A stretch of DNA of 21,504 nucleotides, from positions 1 to 21,504 of the forward strand of contig CAZITB010000038.1 of assembly GCA_964542055.1 (NCBI GenBank), written 5' to 3'. Positions 8,228 through 16,793 of this stretch are shown here, one piece after another; position 1 is the first letter of the stretch; the number at the start of each line of letters is the position of its first letter. Made by a program: the position numbers and the translations under genes. A model generated the notes under the pieces. That model saw only the letters and a list, made by a program, of their open reading frames with translations. It was not told the origin of the DNA and did not search any database. The stretch is from CAZITB01 sp964542055 (GTDB lineage Bacteria; Planctomycetota; Phycisphaerae; Sedimentisphaerales; CAMDDF01).

Positions 8228-9091
8228 ATGGATCTGGTCGTTAAACACGATAACAAGCTCCAAAAACAATTGAGTTTCAGGGACGGCCCGATTTATATAG
8301 GCCGTCAACTCGGCTCACAGGTTTTTCTACCTGATAAGGCAGTTTCCCGCCAGCACGCTGTTATATACACAACTACAGATGGAAAGTGGATACTGGAAGA
8401 CCTGGACTCTGCTAATAAAACCTACTTAAACGGAAAAGCCGTACACAAATCACAGCTTCAAGACGGTGATGTTTTTAAGATAACAAACTTTTCTGTCGAA
8501 GTCAGACTTCGTGATTCTTCCTCAATGCCTGCGCCAATAAACATGGACGATACACTCATCAACTCCAGTTCTGAACTGCATACTATAAAAAGAAAAATCA
8601 CTGATACCAATGGGCCGGCTTTCAGGCTTTCACCTAAGGATATAAAAGCTTACTCCGAAATAATGCAGTTGATCCCTCAAGCCGGCTCCCGCGAGAAGTT
8701 GATCGAAATTTTGGTTAGCAATCTCAGAAGACAGCTTTTGGCATTCAGAATATGGATAGGGTTTAAAAAGCCCGAAAGCGAAACATTCGATACTTACAAA
8801 GGCCACTGTTCCACAGGACAAAAACTGGAACTTAACCAGTTATATCTAAAAAGCCACATCAATTCTGCAATGCAGAAAAAACAGTTCATTTTAATTCCTA
8901 AATTCAAACCAGAAAAAAAAGAAACCACCAATATAAGATCAGTTCTGATAGCTCCTATATTGGATAAAAACCAGTGCTATGGGGTAATATATATTGCAAA
9001 CTCACTTGACCACCAGCAGTACGAAATTACAGATTTAAATTATCTGACAATTGTATCATTGGCTCTTGGGCCGATTCTCGAAAAATACTAA
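8228..9091 (+). CDS. FHA domain / GAF domain signalling protein
   Basis: This is a 287-aa cytoplasmic protein with no membrane segment. Residues 1-95 form a forkhead-associated domain with its key pattern: IGR (24-26), SRQH (40-43), and DLDSANKTYLNG (59-69). Such domains bind phosphothreonine peptides made by Ser/Thr kinases. After a linker, residues about 140-287 read as a GAF domain (LIPQAGSREKLIEILVSNL, VLIAPILDKNQCYGVIYIAN, DLNYLTIVSLALGPIL), a small-ligand or protein-interaction sensor. No output domain follows, so it may act as an adaptor. No kinase or phosphatase gene is adjacent. Domain identities are confident; partner and ligand are unknown. Confidence 0.85.
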   Translation: MDLVVKHDNKLQKQLSFRDGPIYIGRQLGSQVFLPDKAVSRQHAVIYTTTDGKWILEDLDSANKTYLNGKAVHKSQLQDGDVFKITNFSVEVRLRDSSSMPAPINMDDTLINSSSELHTIKRKITDTNGPAFRLSPKDIKAYSEIMQLIPQAGSREKLIEILVSNLRRQLLAFRIWIGFKKPESETFDTYKGHCSTGQKLELNQLYLKSHINSAMQKKQFILIPKFKPEKKETTNIRSVLIAPILDKNQCYGVIYIANSLDHQQYEITDLNYLTIVSLALGPILEKY

Positions 9092-9134
9092 TCTTATTTT
9101 CTCAATTAATACTACAAAATCGAATCTTTTTCAT

Positions 9135-9140
9135 TATAAT
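9135..9140 (+). promoter_or_regulatory. Possible -10 box for otsAB-GH15
   Basis: A perfect TATAAT lies 55 bp before the otsAB ATG, just after the upstream gene ends. The -35 position (about 9112) has no good match. The start codon has CAGGAAG 10 nt upstream as a ribosome-binding site. Confidence 0.35.
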
Positions 9141-9195
9141 GTAAATCTGTAGAGAATTTAACCAATGAAAATTAAATACAGGAAGTAAAAATTTC

Positions 9196-11376
9196 ATGTC
9201 AAGATTGATAATCGTATCCAACAGGTTACCGGTAAGCATATCAAGACAAAAAGGCGAATTTGTTTTCAGTGAAAGCGTCGGCGGGCTCGCAACTGGCATG
9301 TCTTCACTTGAACATCCAAAGGACCGTTTATGGTTCGGATGGCCCGGAATACCAAACAATAAACTAAGATCGGAAGACAGAGTAGAAATATCGCGGGAAT
9401 TGAAATCCAAAGAAAACTACCCCGTTTTTTTAAGCAGTAAAAATATAAGGGATTTCTACTCAGGTTTTTCAAATAAAACTCTCTGGCCCTTGTTCCATTA
9501 CTTTTCTGAGCTGACCATTTTTGATGAAAATTACTGGTATTCCTACAAAGAAGTCAACCAGATATTCTGTGATGAAGTATTAAAACATGCAAAGAAAGAT
9601 GACACGATTTGGGTTCATGATTATCAGTTGATGCTGCTGCCGAACATGATCAGACAAAAAATGCCCGATGCAAAAATCGGCTTCTTTCTGCATATTCCAT
9701 TCCCTTCTTTCGAACTGCTTAGAAATCTCCCCTGGCGAAGCGAAATACTCCAGGGCATCCTTGGAGCCGATTTGATCGGTTTTCATGAATACGATTACGT
9801 CAGACACTTTTTAAGCAGTGCCTATAGAATTTTAGGGATAGAGCATCAGTTAAGCAAGTTTATTGTTGAAAACAGGCTTGTCCGAGTTGACGCATTTCCT
9901 ATGGGAATCAATTTCGATAAATATGCTAATAGCCGCACCAGTGCCGATGTCAAGAAAGAGATCGAAAAGCTTAAGAAAAATGATACCAAACTGATCCTCT
10001 CGGTTGACAGGCTCGATTATACAAAAGGCATTCTCCACAGACTTGAGGCTTATGATTGGTTCCTGACCAAAAACCCCAAGTATCGCGGCAAAGTTTCCTT
10101 GATCATGGTTGCCGTTCCTTCAAGAACGAAAGTTGACCAATACATACTTCTCCGTGAAAGAATCGAAAAGATAGTAGGACGAATAAACGGCTCTTACGGT
10201 GATGTAAACTGGACGCCTGTTTCGTACATGTACCGAAGCCTGCCTTTCGACCAGCTATCGGCTCTTTACAATGTCGCAGACATCGCGCTTATCACGCCTT
10301 TGAGAGACGGCATGAATCTTGTGGCCAAAGAGTTTGTGGCGGCCCAGCATGAAAAACCTCAGCAGGCCTGTCTTATAATCAGTGAAATGGCAGGAGCTGC
10401 TGCGGAACTTTCTGAGGCAGTGGTAATTAACCCCCACGACAAGGAACAAGCGATAAGTGCGATAAAACATGCTCTTGAAATGCCTCAAAATGAAAGAAAG
10501 AAAAGAAACGATATGATGCTTTCGAGAATTTCGCGTTACACCGTTGGAAGATGGGCAAATGATTTCATTAATAGCCTTGAGGCGGTAAAACTCGAACAGA
10601 CTAAATTCATAACCAAGCATTTTAGCCCTGCTATCCAAAAAGAGGTTGCTCAAAGTTATAATAAGTCAGACAAACGTCTGATCCTGTTAGATTACGATGG
10701 AACACTGGTGCCATTTAGTAAACTGCCTGAAGATGCTATGCCCGATAAGGAAATTTTTTCAATACTTGAAAAGCTCACCGGAGATTCCAAAAATGAAGTC
10801 GTCATTATCAGCGGCAGAGACAAAGAGACCCTTGAAAAATGGCTTGGCCACTTGCCGTTAAATATGATCGCAGAACATGGCGCATTTTATAAGATAAAAA
10901 ACCAGTCATGGATTACAACCCTTCAGCAGAAAACTGATTGGAAAAATGTCATCCTTCCAATATTGGACTTGTTTGTAGATAGAACTCCGGGATCACTGAT
11001 AGAGGAAAAAAAGTCATCGCTGGTTTGGCATTTTAGAAAAAGCGACCCCGAACTTGCCAAATTACGCACGCACGAGCTCAAAGAAACAATTGTGGTCTTA
11101 GCTACAAACCTTAATATTGGCGTCTTCGAAGGTAACAAGATTATCGAGATAAAACCCGTTACTATAAACAAAGGCGAAGCTATCCAGCGTCTGATGTCCG
11201 AAAAACCCTGGCCGTTTATTTTCTGCGTTGGAGATGACTACACTGACGAAGATATGTTCACGGCTTTGCCGGACGGTGCTGTTTCATGCAAAATTGGCAC
11301 TGGGATATCCGCTGCTAAATACAGATTGAATTCCCCTGAAAGATTAAGAAAGTTTTTGAATAAATTAACTAGCTAA
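9196..11376 (+). CDS. otsAB: Bifunctional trehalose-6-phosphate synthase/phosphatase
   Basis: This 726-aa fusion makes trehalose from UDP-glucose (or another NDP-glucose) and glucose-6-phosphate. Residues 1 to about 465 are a GT20 synthase: SNRLPVS, GGLATGM, WFGWPG, WVHDYQL with D142, HIPFPSFELLRNLPWR, DRLDYTKG with R272 and K277, and TPLRDGMNLVAKE with D371 and E379. Residues about 490-726 are a HAD phosphatase: LLDYDGTL (nucleophile D499, acid D501), VVIISGR, and GDDYTDEDMF (D680, D681). All expected catalytic residues are present, so both halves should be active. The product is cytoplasmic and serves as osmoprotectant or carbon reserve. It is followed after only 15 nt by a GH15 gene, suggesting a joint operon. 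In E. coli the two activities are separate proteins (OtsA, OtsB); fusions occur in several other phyla. Confidence 0.96.
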   Translation: MSRLIIVSNRLPVSISRQKGEFVFSESVGGLATGMSSLEHPKDRLWFGWPGIPNNKLRSEDRVEISRELKSKENYPVFLSSKNIRDFYSGFSNKTLWPLFHYFSELTIFDENYWYSYKEVNQIFCDEVLKHAKKDDTIWVHDYQLMLLPNMIRQKMPDAKIGFFLHIPFPSFELLRNLPWRSEILQGILGADLIGFHEYDYVRHFLSSAYRILGIEHQLSKFIVENRLVRVDAFPMGINFDKYANSRTSADVKKEIEKLKKNDTKLILSVDRLDYTKGILHRLEAYDWFLTKNPKYRGKVSLIMVAVPSRTKVDQYILLRERIEKIVGRINGSYGDVNWTPVSYMYRSLPFDQLSALYNVADIALITPLRDGMNLVAKEFVAAQHEKPQQACLIISEMAGAAAELSEAVVINPHDKEQAISAIKHALEMPQNERKKRNDMMLSRISRYTVGRWANDFINSLEAVKLEQTKFITKHFSPAIQKEVAQSYNKSDKRLILLDYDGTLVPFSKLPEDAMPDKEIFSILEKLTGDSKNEVVIISGRDKETLEKWLGHLPLNMIAEHGAFYKIKNQSWITTLQQKTDWKNVILPILDLFVDRTPGSLIEEKKSSLVWHFRKSDPELAKLRTHELKETIVVLATNLNIGVFEGNKIIEIKPVTINKGEAIQRLMSEKPWPFIFCVGDDYTDEDMFTALPDGAVSCKIGTGISAAKYRLNSPERLRKFLNKLTS

Positions 11377-11391
11377 AGATAATATGTGACT

Positions 11392-13194
11392 ATGAATAAT
11401 TTAGATTACGGAATAATTGGAAATTGTAAAACTGCGGCGTTAATCAGTAAAACAGGAAGTATTGACTGGTGCTGTCTTCCCGATTTCGATTCATCATCGT
11501 TCTTCGCAAAGATACTTGATGAGAAAAAAGGCGGCTATTTCGCCATCGAACCGGTAGGCAATTACAGCATCTCTCAAAAATACCTGGAAAAAACCAACAT
11601 CCTCATTACAGAGTTCACATGCGGCGAAAACTGTTTCCGCGTCTTCGATTTCATGTCCCGATACAAAACCGATAACGGAACCTATCACTGCCCACCTGAT
11701 ATCATACGCTACATCAGGCCTGTCAGCGGTAAGCCAAAATTCCGCGTTGTCTTCCAGCCAAAACCCGCTTACGCCCAATACGATGCGAAAGTCGAAGCCT
11801 CTAAAGAATTCATCAAAGCCATGACCACCAAGGGCCCCTACGAGTCGGCATATCTCTACTCAGATTTATCTCATGAAAAAATTGTAGATTCCAAAGCCTT
11901 TACCCTAACCGGGGAACATTTTTTTCTGCTGAGCTATAACCAGAAACTTTTCAAACCCGATATGGACTGGGTAAGGCTCGAATATCAGCGTACAAAAGCA
12001 TACTGGCTCGGCTGGACGGCCAAAACCAAGGTACTGACCCCCTATCAGGACCAGGTTGAACGCAGTTCGCTGGTTCTGAAACTTTTAAGTTATCATAAAA
12101 CCGGTGCCATTTTAGCCGCTGCAACCACAAGCCTGCCCGAAACCATCGGCGAAGTTAGAAACTGGGATTACCGTTTCTGCTGGCTCAGAGATGCCTCCAT
12201 GACCATCAGCACCCTTGCCAGGCTCGGCCACTTTAACGTTGCAGAAAGATTCCTACAGTTCATCCTTGACATGATCCCCTATAAGGACGAAAAAATCCAG
12301 ATCATGTACTCGATCAAGCACCACCGAAATCTGCAGGAAAAGGAGCTGCCATGGCTCGATGGATACATGGGCTCCAAGCCCGTCCGCATCGGAAACGCCG
12401 CAGCCAAGCAAAAGCAAAATGACATTTACGGCATTGTCCTTGATGTCATCTACGAAAGCCTGACAATATTCCACGAATCACTCAACAACAAGGAAGACCT
12501 CTGGACAGTCGCCAGAACCCTTGCCCGCCACATCGAAAACAACTGGAAAAAGCCCGACTCGGGTATATGGGAGTTTCGTTCCGAAAAAAGAAACTTTACC
12601 TTTTCCAAGATACTCTGCTGGGTCGGAATGGATCGAGCGGTAAAGATAGCCAACTTCTTCGGCAAAACTCGCGATGCCGAGGACTACACCTACTGGCGAG
12701 AAAAGATAAAAGCAGACATCCTCGAAAAAGGCCGCAACCCAAAAACAAATGCACTCACCCAGTATTACGGCAGCACCTCCATGGACGCCTCGAACCTGCT
12801 CGCCGAGCACTACGGCTTTTTATCCCACAATGACCCCGTCTATATCGACACCGTGCTGCAAACCTACAAAACACTATGCAAAAATGACCTGATGTACCGC
12901 TACAACAGCCCCGACGATTTCGGCCAGCCAAAATCATCCTTTACCATCTGCACCTTCTGGATGATCCGAAGCCTTTACATGATCGGCAAACACACCGAAG
13001 CCAAACAAATGTTCGACAACATCCTCTCATGCAGCAACCACCTGGGCCTTTTCAGCGAAGACATCGACTTCGAGACCAAACGCCTGCTGGGCAACTTCCC
13101 CCAGGGCTATTCACACATCGCACTGATAGATACCGCGCTTACTATATCCAAGGCCCCAAAATGGTACAAAAAAAATGAAGACTTCTTGCCTTAA
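11392..13194 (+). CDS. Glycoside hydrolase family 15 protein (glucoamylase or trehalase)
   Basis: This is a 600-aa (alpha/alpha)6-barrel hydrolase. Typical features are the N-terminal LDYGIIGNCKTAALISKTG and SIDWCCLPDFDS, then VRNWDYRFCWLRDASMT, GIWEFR with the likely general acid E394, and LFSEDID with the likely catalytic base E556. GH15 enzymes of this architecture act on starch/glycogen ends, or as trehalases in mycobacteria and archaea. Sitting 15 nt behind otsAB, a role in trehalose turnover is likely but unproven. There is no signal peptide, so it acts inside the cell. I chose the ATG at 11392; a GTG at 11386 in the same frame would add two residues. The gene, notably its second half, is richer in C than its neighbours. 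Confidence 0.88.
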   Translation: MNNLDYGIIGNCKTAALISKTGSIDWCCLPDFDSSSFFAKILDEKKGGYFAIEPVGNYSISQKYLEKTNILITEFTCGENCFRVFDFMSRYKTDNGTYHCPPDIIRYIRPVSGKPKFRVVFQPKPAYAQYDAKVEASKEFIKAMTTKGPYESAYLYSDLSHEKIVDSKAFTLTGEHFFLLSYNQKLFKPDMDWVRLEYQRTKAYWLGWTAKTKVLTPYQDQVERSSLVLKLLSYHKTGAILAAATTSLPETIGEVRNWDYRFCWLRDASMTISTLARLGHFNVAERFLQFILDMIPYKDEKIQIMYSIKHHRNLQEKELPWLDGYMGSKPVRIGNAAAKQKQNDIYGIVLDVIYESLTIFHESLNNKEDLWTVARTLARHIENNWKKPDSGIWEFRSEKRNFTFSKILCWVGMDRAVKIANFFGKTRDAEDYTYWREKIKADILEKGRNPKTNALTQYYGSTSMDASNLLAEHYGFLSHNDPVYIDTVLQTYKTLCKNDLMYRYNSPDDFGQPKSSFTICTFWMIRSLYMIGKHTEAKQMFDNILSCSNHLGLFSEDIDFETKRLLGNFPQGYSHIALIDTALTISKAPKWYKKNEDFLP

Positions 13195-13195
13195 C

Positions 13196-13216
13196 ACACC
13201 CATAGGGTGTTTATTT
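13196..13216 (+). terminator. Hairpin terminator after the GH15 gene
   Basis: Directly behind the GH15 stop, ACACCC (13196-13201) and GGGTGT (13205-13210) pair across a 3-nt loop and are followed by TTATTT. The T tract is imperfect. A further short palindrome-rich stretch (ACCCATGGGT, GGGTACCC) follows at about 13218-13240. Confidence 0.5.
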
Positions 13217-13242
13217 CCACCCATGGGTACCCACGGGGTGAT

Positions 13243-13300
13243 TAACTATTACCTATTACCTATTAACTATTAGCTACTGACTATTGACATTGACCATTGA
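13243..13300. repeat. Degenerate heptamer tandem repeat
   Basis: About eight units with a period of 7 bp follow one another: TAACTAT, TACCTAT, TACCTAT, TAACTAT, TAGCTAC, TGACTAT, TGACAT(-1), TGACCAT. The units drift gradually from TAA/TAC to TGA starts. It is intergenic, between the GH15 terminator and a larger palindrome. Function unknown. Confidence 0.75.
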
Positions 13301-13316
13301 TGGAATTCATCTGAGC

Positions 13317-13360
13317 CTGTCCCGATTTATCGGGAACGGTCGGGACAGATTTTGTTTTTT
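13317..13360. repeat. Palindromic REP-like hairpin with T tract
   Basis: CTGTCCCGA (13317-13325) and TCGGGACAG (13340-13348) are perfect 9-bp inverted arms. Inside the left part a second palindrome, TCCCGAT-TT-ATCGGGA, can form an alternative hairpin. A T-rich run follows (13350-13360), so on the plus strand it could also act as an intrinsic terminator. The octamer CTGTCCCG is shared with the ends of the nearby insertion sequence. Confidence 0.6.
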
Positions 13361-13375
13361 GAGTAATCAAGATAT

Positions 13376-13384
13376 AAATTGCAC
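13376..13384. repeat. Target-site duplication, left copy
   Basis: AAATTGCAC immediately precedes the left end of the insertion sequence; the identical nonamer follows its right end at 14712-14720. Confidence 0.92.
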
Positions 13385-13400
13385 CACTACTGTCCCGTTA
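13385..13400 (+). repeat. IS left terminal inverted repeat
   Basis: CACTACTGTCCCGTTA, a perfect match to the reverse complement of 14696-14711; the similarity stops directly after 16 bp. Confidence 0.92.
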
Positions 13401-13529
13401 ACTTGTGATTGATTTGTTATAAACTTAATAATATTAATACGTTAAGAGAGAAAATGGTCGGGATCGACTTGAAATTACCAATAGTTTTCGCAGATAATAC
13501 TTTCAATATCTTATTGAAAGGGCGAACTG

Positions 13530-14698
13530 ATGTACACTGGGCAAACAATTTTCTCTCAACTTTTAGATTTCCTGCCGAAGAAGCAATTCGACAGGTGTGT
13601 ACGAAAATATAAGGCAATCGCCGAATAAAATATTTCTCATGTTACGATCAATTCCTTTCAATGTCTTTCGCACAAATTACCAATCGCAGAAGCCTTCGAG
13701 ATATCGAAACATCTCTTCGTGCAATGGAGCCAAAACTCTATCATTGCGGCTTTCGCTCGAACATATCTCGAACTACATTAGCAAAGGCAAACGAAAATCG
13801 CCACTGGCGAATATACGCCGACTTCGCTCATATATTAATCGACAAAGCACAAAATCTTTATGCCAACGATTATCTCGATTTTTTGACAGGCAGAGAAGTC
13901 TATGCTCTGGATTCAACGACCATCGACTTATGCCTAACATTATTTCCATGGGCAAACTTTCGCAAGCAAAAAGCAGGTGTAAAGCTCCATACGCTAATGA
14001 GCCTAAAGGGCTCTATTCCTACGTTTGTAAGCATTACAGACGGCAAAGTACACGATGTCAACATCCTCGACAAACTAATATTGGAGCCAGGTGCAATATA
14101 TCTTATGGACAGAGCCTACGTCGATTATGCTCGTCTTTTTACTTTCACAAAAACCTTATCAACTTTTGTAACAAGAGCCAAAACCAATCTCAATTACACT
14201 CGAATTTTGAGTCAGCCAGTCGAGAAAGAAACAGGCCTTCGGAGCGATCAGACAATACGCCTCAAAGGCTATTATGCTTCAAAAGATTATCCATCTGTTC
14301 TACGCAGAGTCAGTTACTTCGACACAGAAACAAAAAAGAAACTGGTCTTTCTAACAAACAATTTCATTTTACCAGCTTTGACAATTGCACTGCTCTACAA
14401 AAGTCGCTGGCAGATCGAAATTTTCTTCAAATGTATCAAACAATACCTTTGTATAAAACAGTTTTACGGCACGAGTCCCAACGCTATCAAAACCCAGATT
14501 TGGATCGCCATCAGCGTTTATGTTCTTGTTGCCATTGTCAAGAAAGAATTAAAAATCGAGCTGAGCCTTGGAAAAATCTTTCAAATTCTCAGCATTATAC
14601 TTTTCGAGAAAAGCCTTATTGCACAAGTACTTACAGAAACTGTACTGCAAAACGAAAAAGAGCTTTCTCATAACCAATTGTTGTTATTCAACTTATAA
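13530..14698 (+). pseudogene. IS4-family transposase, frameshifted
   Basis: Translation from the ATG at 13530 (strong AAAGGG ribosome-binding site) gives a typical DUF4372 N-terminus, YTGQTIFSQLLDFLPKKQFD then RCVRKY, but stops at TAA 13626-13628. The -1 frame continues it without a gap as GNRRIKYFSCYDQFLSMSFA and runs to 14698. The break lies at 13611-13613, where one A appears to be missing. The intact protein would be about 389 aa. Catalytic residues are present: D in ALDSTT (13910), D in YLMDRAY (14108), and the Y-2-R-3-E-6-K signature around E at 14417. No canonical slippery heptamer is at the junction, so a disabling deletion or sequencing error is likelier than programmed frameshifting. 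The downstream frame has an ATG at 13661, but a protein from there would lack the N-terminal domain. Confidence 0.85.
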
Positions 14699-14711
14699 CG
14701 GGACAGTAGTG
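14696..14711 (-). repeat. IS right terminal inverted repeat
   Basis: TAACGGGACAGTAGTG, the reverse complement of the left end. It overlaps the last codon of the transposase gene. Confidence 0.92.
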
Positions 14712-14720
14712 AAATTGCAC
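14712..14720. repeat. Target-site duplication, right copy
   Basis: AAATTGCAC, identical to 13376-13384. Confidence 0.92.
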
Positions 14721-14735
14721 AGATTTAAAATTAAC

Positions 14736-14764
14736 TTGCTGTTATTTTTTTTCTTAGTTATAAT
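14736..14764 (+). promoter_or_regulatory. Predicted promoter of the nuclease-helicase gene
   Basis: A perfect -10 TATAAT (14759-14764) is preceded at 17 bp by TTGCTG (14736-14741), a half-match to the -35 consensus. It lies 15 bp beyond the IS target duplication and about 50 bp before the start codon. Confidence 0.5.
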
Positions 14765-14813
14765 GACCACCATAAAAAATGTATCAAGACTTCTAAAATA
14801 AGTGGGAAATTAG

Positions 14814-16793
14814 ATGCAGCGAGAATATTACTCCGATTCAATTAGTGCTTTTTTAGATAGAAACTCACAGGAAATTTTGGGGATTCTAACTTCATATAAC
14901 CAGTTTGCTTTAGAGACAAGCCAGCGAGACTCTTGGAGTTATCAAATTGAAGTTTTGCAAAATATTCTTATCCCTTATCGTGACAAAGGAAGTATTTTCT
15001 TTGAATACTCAATTCCTCGAATGGGACAAAGAATTGATGTAGTCTTAATCATTGGGCCTGTGATATTTGTCTTAGAATTCAAGGTTGGTGAAAAAGAATT
15101 TCACTCCTACGCAATTGAGCAAGTATGGGACTATGCTTTAGATTTAAAAAATTTCCATGAATCAAGCCATAATCATTACGTCGCACCAATACTGATTGCT
15201 ACACATGCAAAAAAAGGATTGATGATGGTTGCGACAACACCAAAAGACGATAAACTGCTAAATCCCATCAATGCTAATATAGATTCTCTTGGTGAAGTTA
15301 TTGATAATGTTCTTCATTGGGCAGAAGGCGCTACTATTGATTACTCCTATTGGCGTAGAGGTCGATATTGTCCTACCCCAACTATTATTGAGGCTGCAAT
15401 GGCATTATATAATGGTCATTCAGTTGAAAATATTTCAAGAAGCGATGCTAGTGCAGTGAACTTAAGTATAACTTCAGATACAGTTTCTGAAATTATTGAA
15501 TATTCACGGAAAAATAATAAAAAATCAATTGTTTTTGTGACAGGAGTTCCCGGCGCTGGAAAAACACTGGTAGGTTTAAATATAGCAAATAAGCATTCTG
15601 ATACATCAGATAAATTGTATAGTGTGTTTTTGTCGGGCAATGGTCCCTTAGTAAAAATTCTGCATGAAGCCTTAGTTCGTGACAAAATCAGAAGTGAAAA
15701 AGGCAAAGGTAGAAAAGTAAAGAAATTTGAAGTATTAAGCCCGATAAAAGCAAGGATACAAAATGTGCACCATTTCAGAGACGATTGCTTGTCAGATTCA
15801 GCTCCACCGATAGAGCATGTGGCTTTGTTTGACGAGGCTCAAAGAGCATGGAACAAGGAACAGACTAGTTCTTTTATGAAGCGAAAGAAAAAGGTAGATG
15901 GTTTCAATGTTTCTGAGCCTGAATTTTTAATATCATGCCTTGACCGCCATAAAGATTGGGCGGTTATGGTTTGCTTAGTTGGCGGAGGACAGGAGATAAA
16001 TACTGGGGAAGCTGGAATTGGTGAATGGATCAAGGCTTTAAGAAAATCTTTTCCAGATTGGCAGATTCATTTATCTCCAAAACTTACGGACAGTGAATAT
16101 GGTTCAGGAAAGATTTTAAAACAGCTAGAATCAAGTCCCAATGTTTTATATAAAGATGAATTGCATTTGAATGTTTCTATGAGGTCGTTTAGAGCTGAAA
16201 ATGTTTCTTTGCTTGTTAAGCAAGCTTTAGATGTCAACAAAACGGCAGCGAGGGAAACACTTAAAAAAATAGAAAAGTATCCTATTGTTTTAACTAGAGA
16301 CATCAAGAAAGCTAAACAATGGCTAAGGCAGCAGGCTAGAGGCTCTGAACGTTATGGAATTGTCGTTTCGTCTCAGGCAGAAAGATTAAGGCCGCATGCG
16401 ATTCATGTTAAATCTCCCATAGACCCTATACATTGGTTTTTGAATGACAAAGAAGATGTCCGTTCGTCTTTCTATTTAGAAGATGTTGCCACTGAATTTC
16501 ATGTTCAGGGATTGGAATTAGATTGGGCTTGTGTCGTTTGGGATGCAGATTTTCGTTATAAAAATAACGATTGGTCACATTGGTCATTTCGTGGAAAAAA
16601 ATGGATGAATATAAGAAAGCAAGAAAGACAAATGTACCTTAAAAATGCCTATCGTGTTTTATTGACTCGAGCTCGTCAAGGAATGGTTATTGTTGTTCCC
16701 CCTGGTGATGAAAAAGATTTAACACGTAAGCCGGGCTTTTATAATCCTACTTTTGAATACTTAAAGGATATCGGTTTTCAAGTTATAGAATAG
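14814..16793 (+). CDS. PD-(D/E)XK nuclease-like domain fused to DUF2075 SF1 helicase/ATPase
   Basis: This is a 659-aa cytoplasmic protein. The N-terminal 100 or so residues hold a restriction-endonuclease-fold signature: QIE (E45), RIDVVL (D75) and LEFK (E88, K90). The ATPase begins near residue 238 with the Walker A GVPGAGKT (244-251) and the Walker B FDEAQ (339-343), continues with GGGQEINTGEAG, and ends with HVQGLELDWACVVWDADF and YRVLLTRARQGMVIVVPPG, which match superfamily 1 helicase motifs V and VI. This is the DUF2075 (COG3410) family, often found in defence islands. Predicted role: ATP-dependent processing or cleavage of foreign nucleic acid. The gene has its own promoter and lacks tight neighbours. 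It converges on hsdR and is A+T-richer than the housekeeping genes to its left, which suggests horizontal origin. The family is confident; the biological role is inferred. Confidence 0.82.
   Translation: MQREYYSDSISAFLDRNSQEILGILTSYNQFALETSQRDSWSYQIEVLQNILIPYRDKGSIFFEYSIPRMGQRIDVVLIIGPVIFVLEFKVGEKEFHSYAIEQVWDYALDLKNFHESSHNHYVAPILIATHAKKGLMMVATTPKDDKLLNPINANIDSLGEVIDNVLHWAEGATIDYSYWRRGRYCPTPTIIEAAMALYNGHSVENISRSDASAVNLSITSDTVSEIIEYSRKNNKKSIVFVTGVPGAGKTLVGLNIANKHSDTSDKLYSVFLSGNGPLVKILHEALVRDKIRSEKGKGRKVKKFEVLSPIKARIQNVHHFRDDCLSDSAPPIEHVALFDEAQRAWNKEQTSSFMKRKKKVDGFNVSEPEFLISCLDRHKDWAVMVCLVGGGQEINTGEAGIGEWIKALRKSFPDWQIHLSPKLTDSEYGSGKILKQLESSPNVLYKDELHLNVSMRSFRAENVSLLVKQALDVNKTAARETLKKIEKYPIVLTRDIKKAKQWLRQQARGSERYGIVVSSQAERLRPHAIHVKSPIDPIHWFLNDKEDVRSSFYLEDVATEFHVQGLELDWACVVWDADFRYKNNDWSHWSFRGKKWMNIRKQERQMYLKNAYRVLLTRARQGMVIVVPPGDEKDLTRKPGFYNPTFEYLKDIGFQVIE

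Larger units (their letters stand above)
13385..14711 (+). mobile_element. IS4-family insertion sequence (DUF4372/DDE type), 1327 bp
   Basis: The element is bounded by perfect 16-bp terminal inverted repeats, CACTACTGTCCCGTTA at 13385-13400 and its reverse complement at 14696-14711. It is flanked by a perfect 9-bp direct repeat AAATTGCAC. One transposase gene fills most of it. The ends and target duplication are intact, so the insertion is recent or little decayed, and the empty site can be rebuilt exactly. It entered the intergenic region between the GH15 gene and the nuclease-helicase gene, leaving the predicted promoter of the latter (14736-14764) untouched. Confidence 0.93.

Noticed and set aside
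13605..13628. Programmed -1 frameshifting of the transposase
   Set aside because: The overlap of the two frames (13613-13628) has no X XXY YYZ slippery heptamer and no obvious downstream stimulator. A simple one-base loss restores the family motif exactly.
13597..14673. A 358-codon open frame inside the IS, overlapping the transposase in another frame
   Set aside because: Its translation is a low-complexity Q/R/S/N-rich shadow. The -1 frame carries all DDE motifs and the YREK signature.
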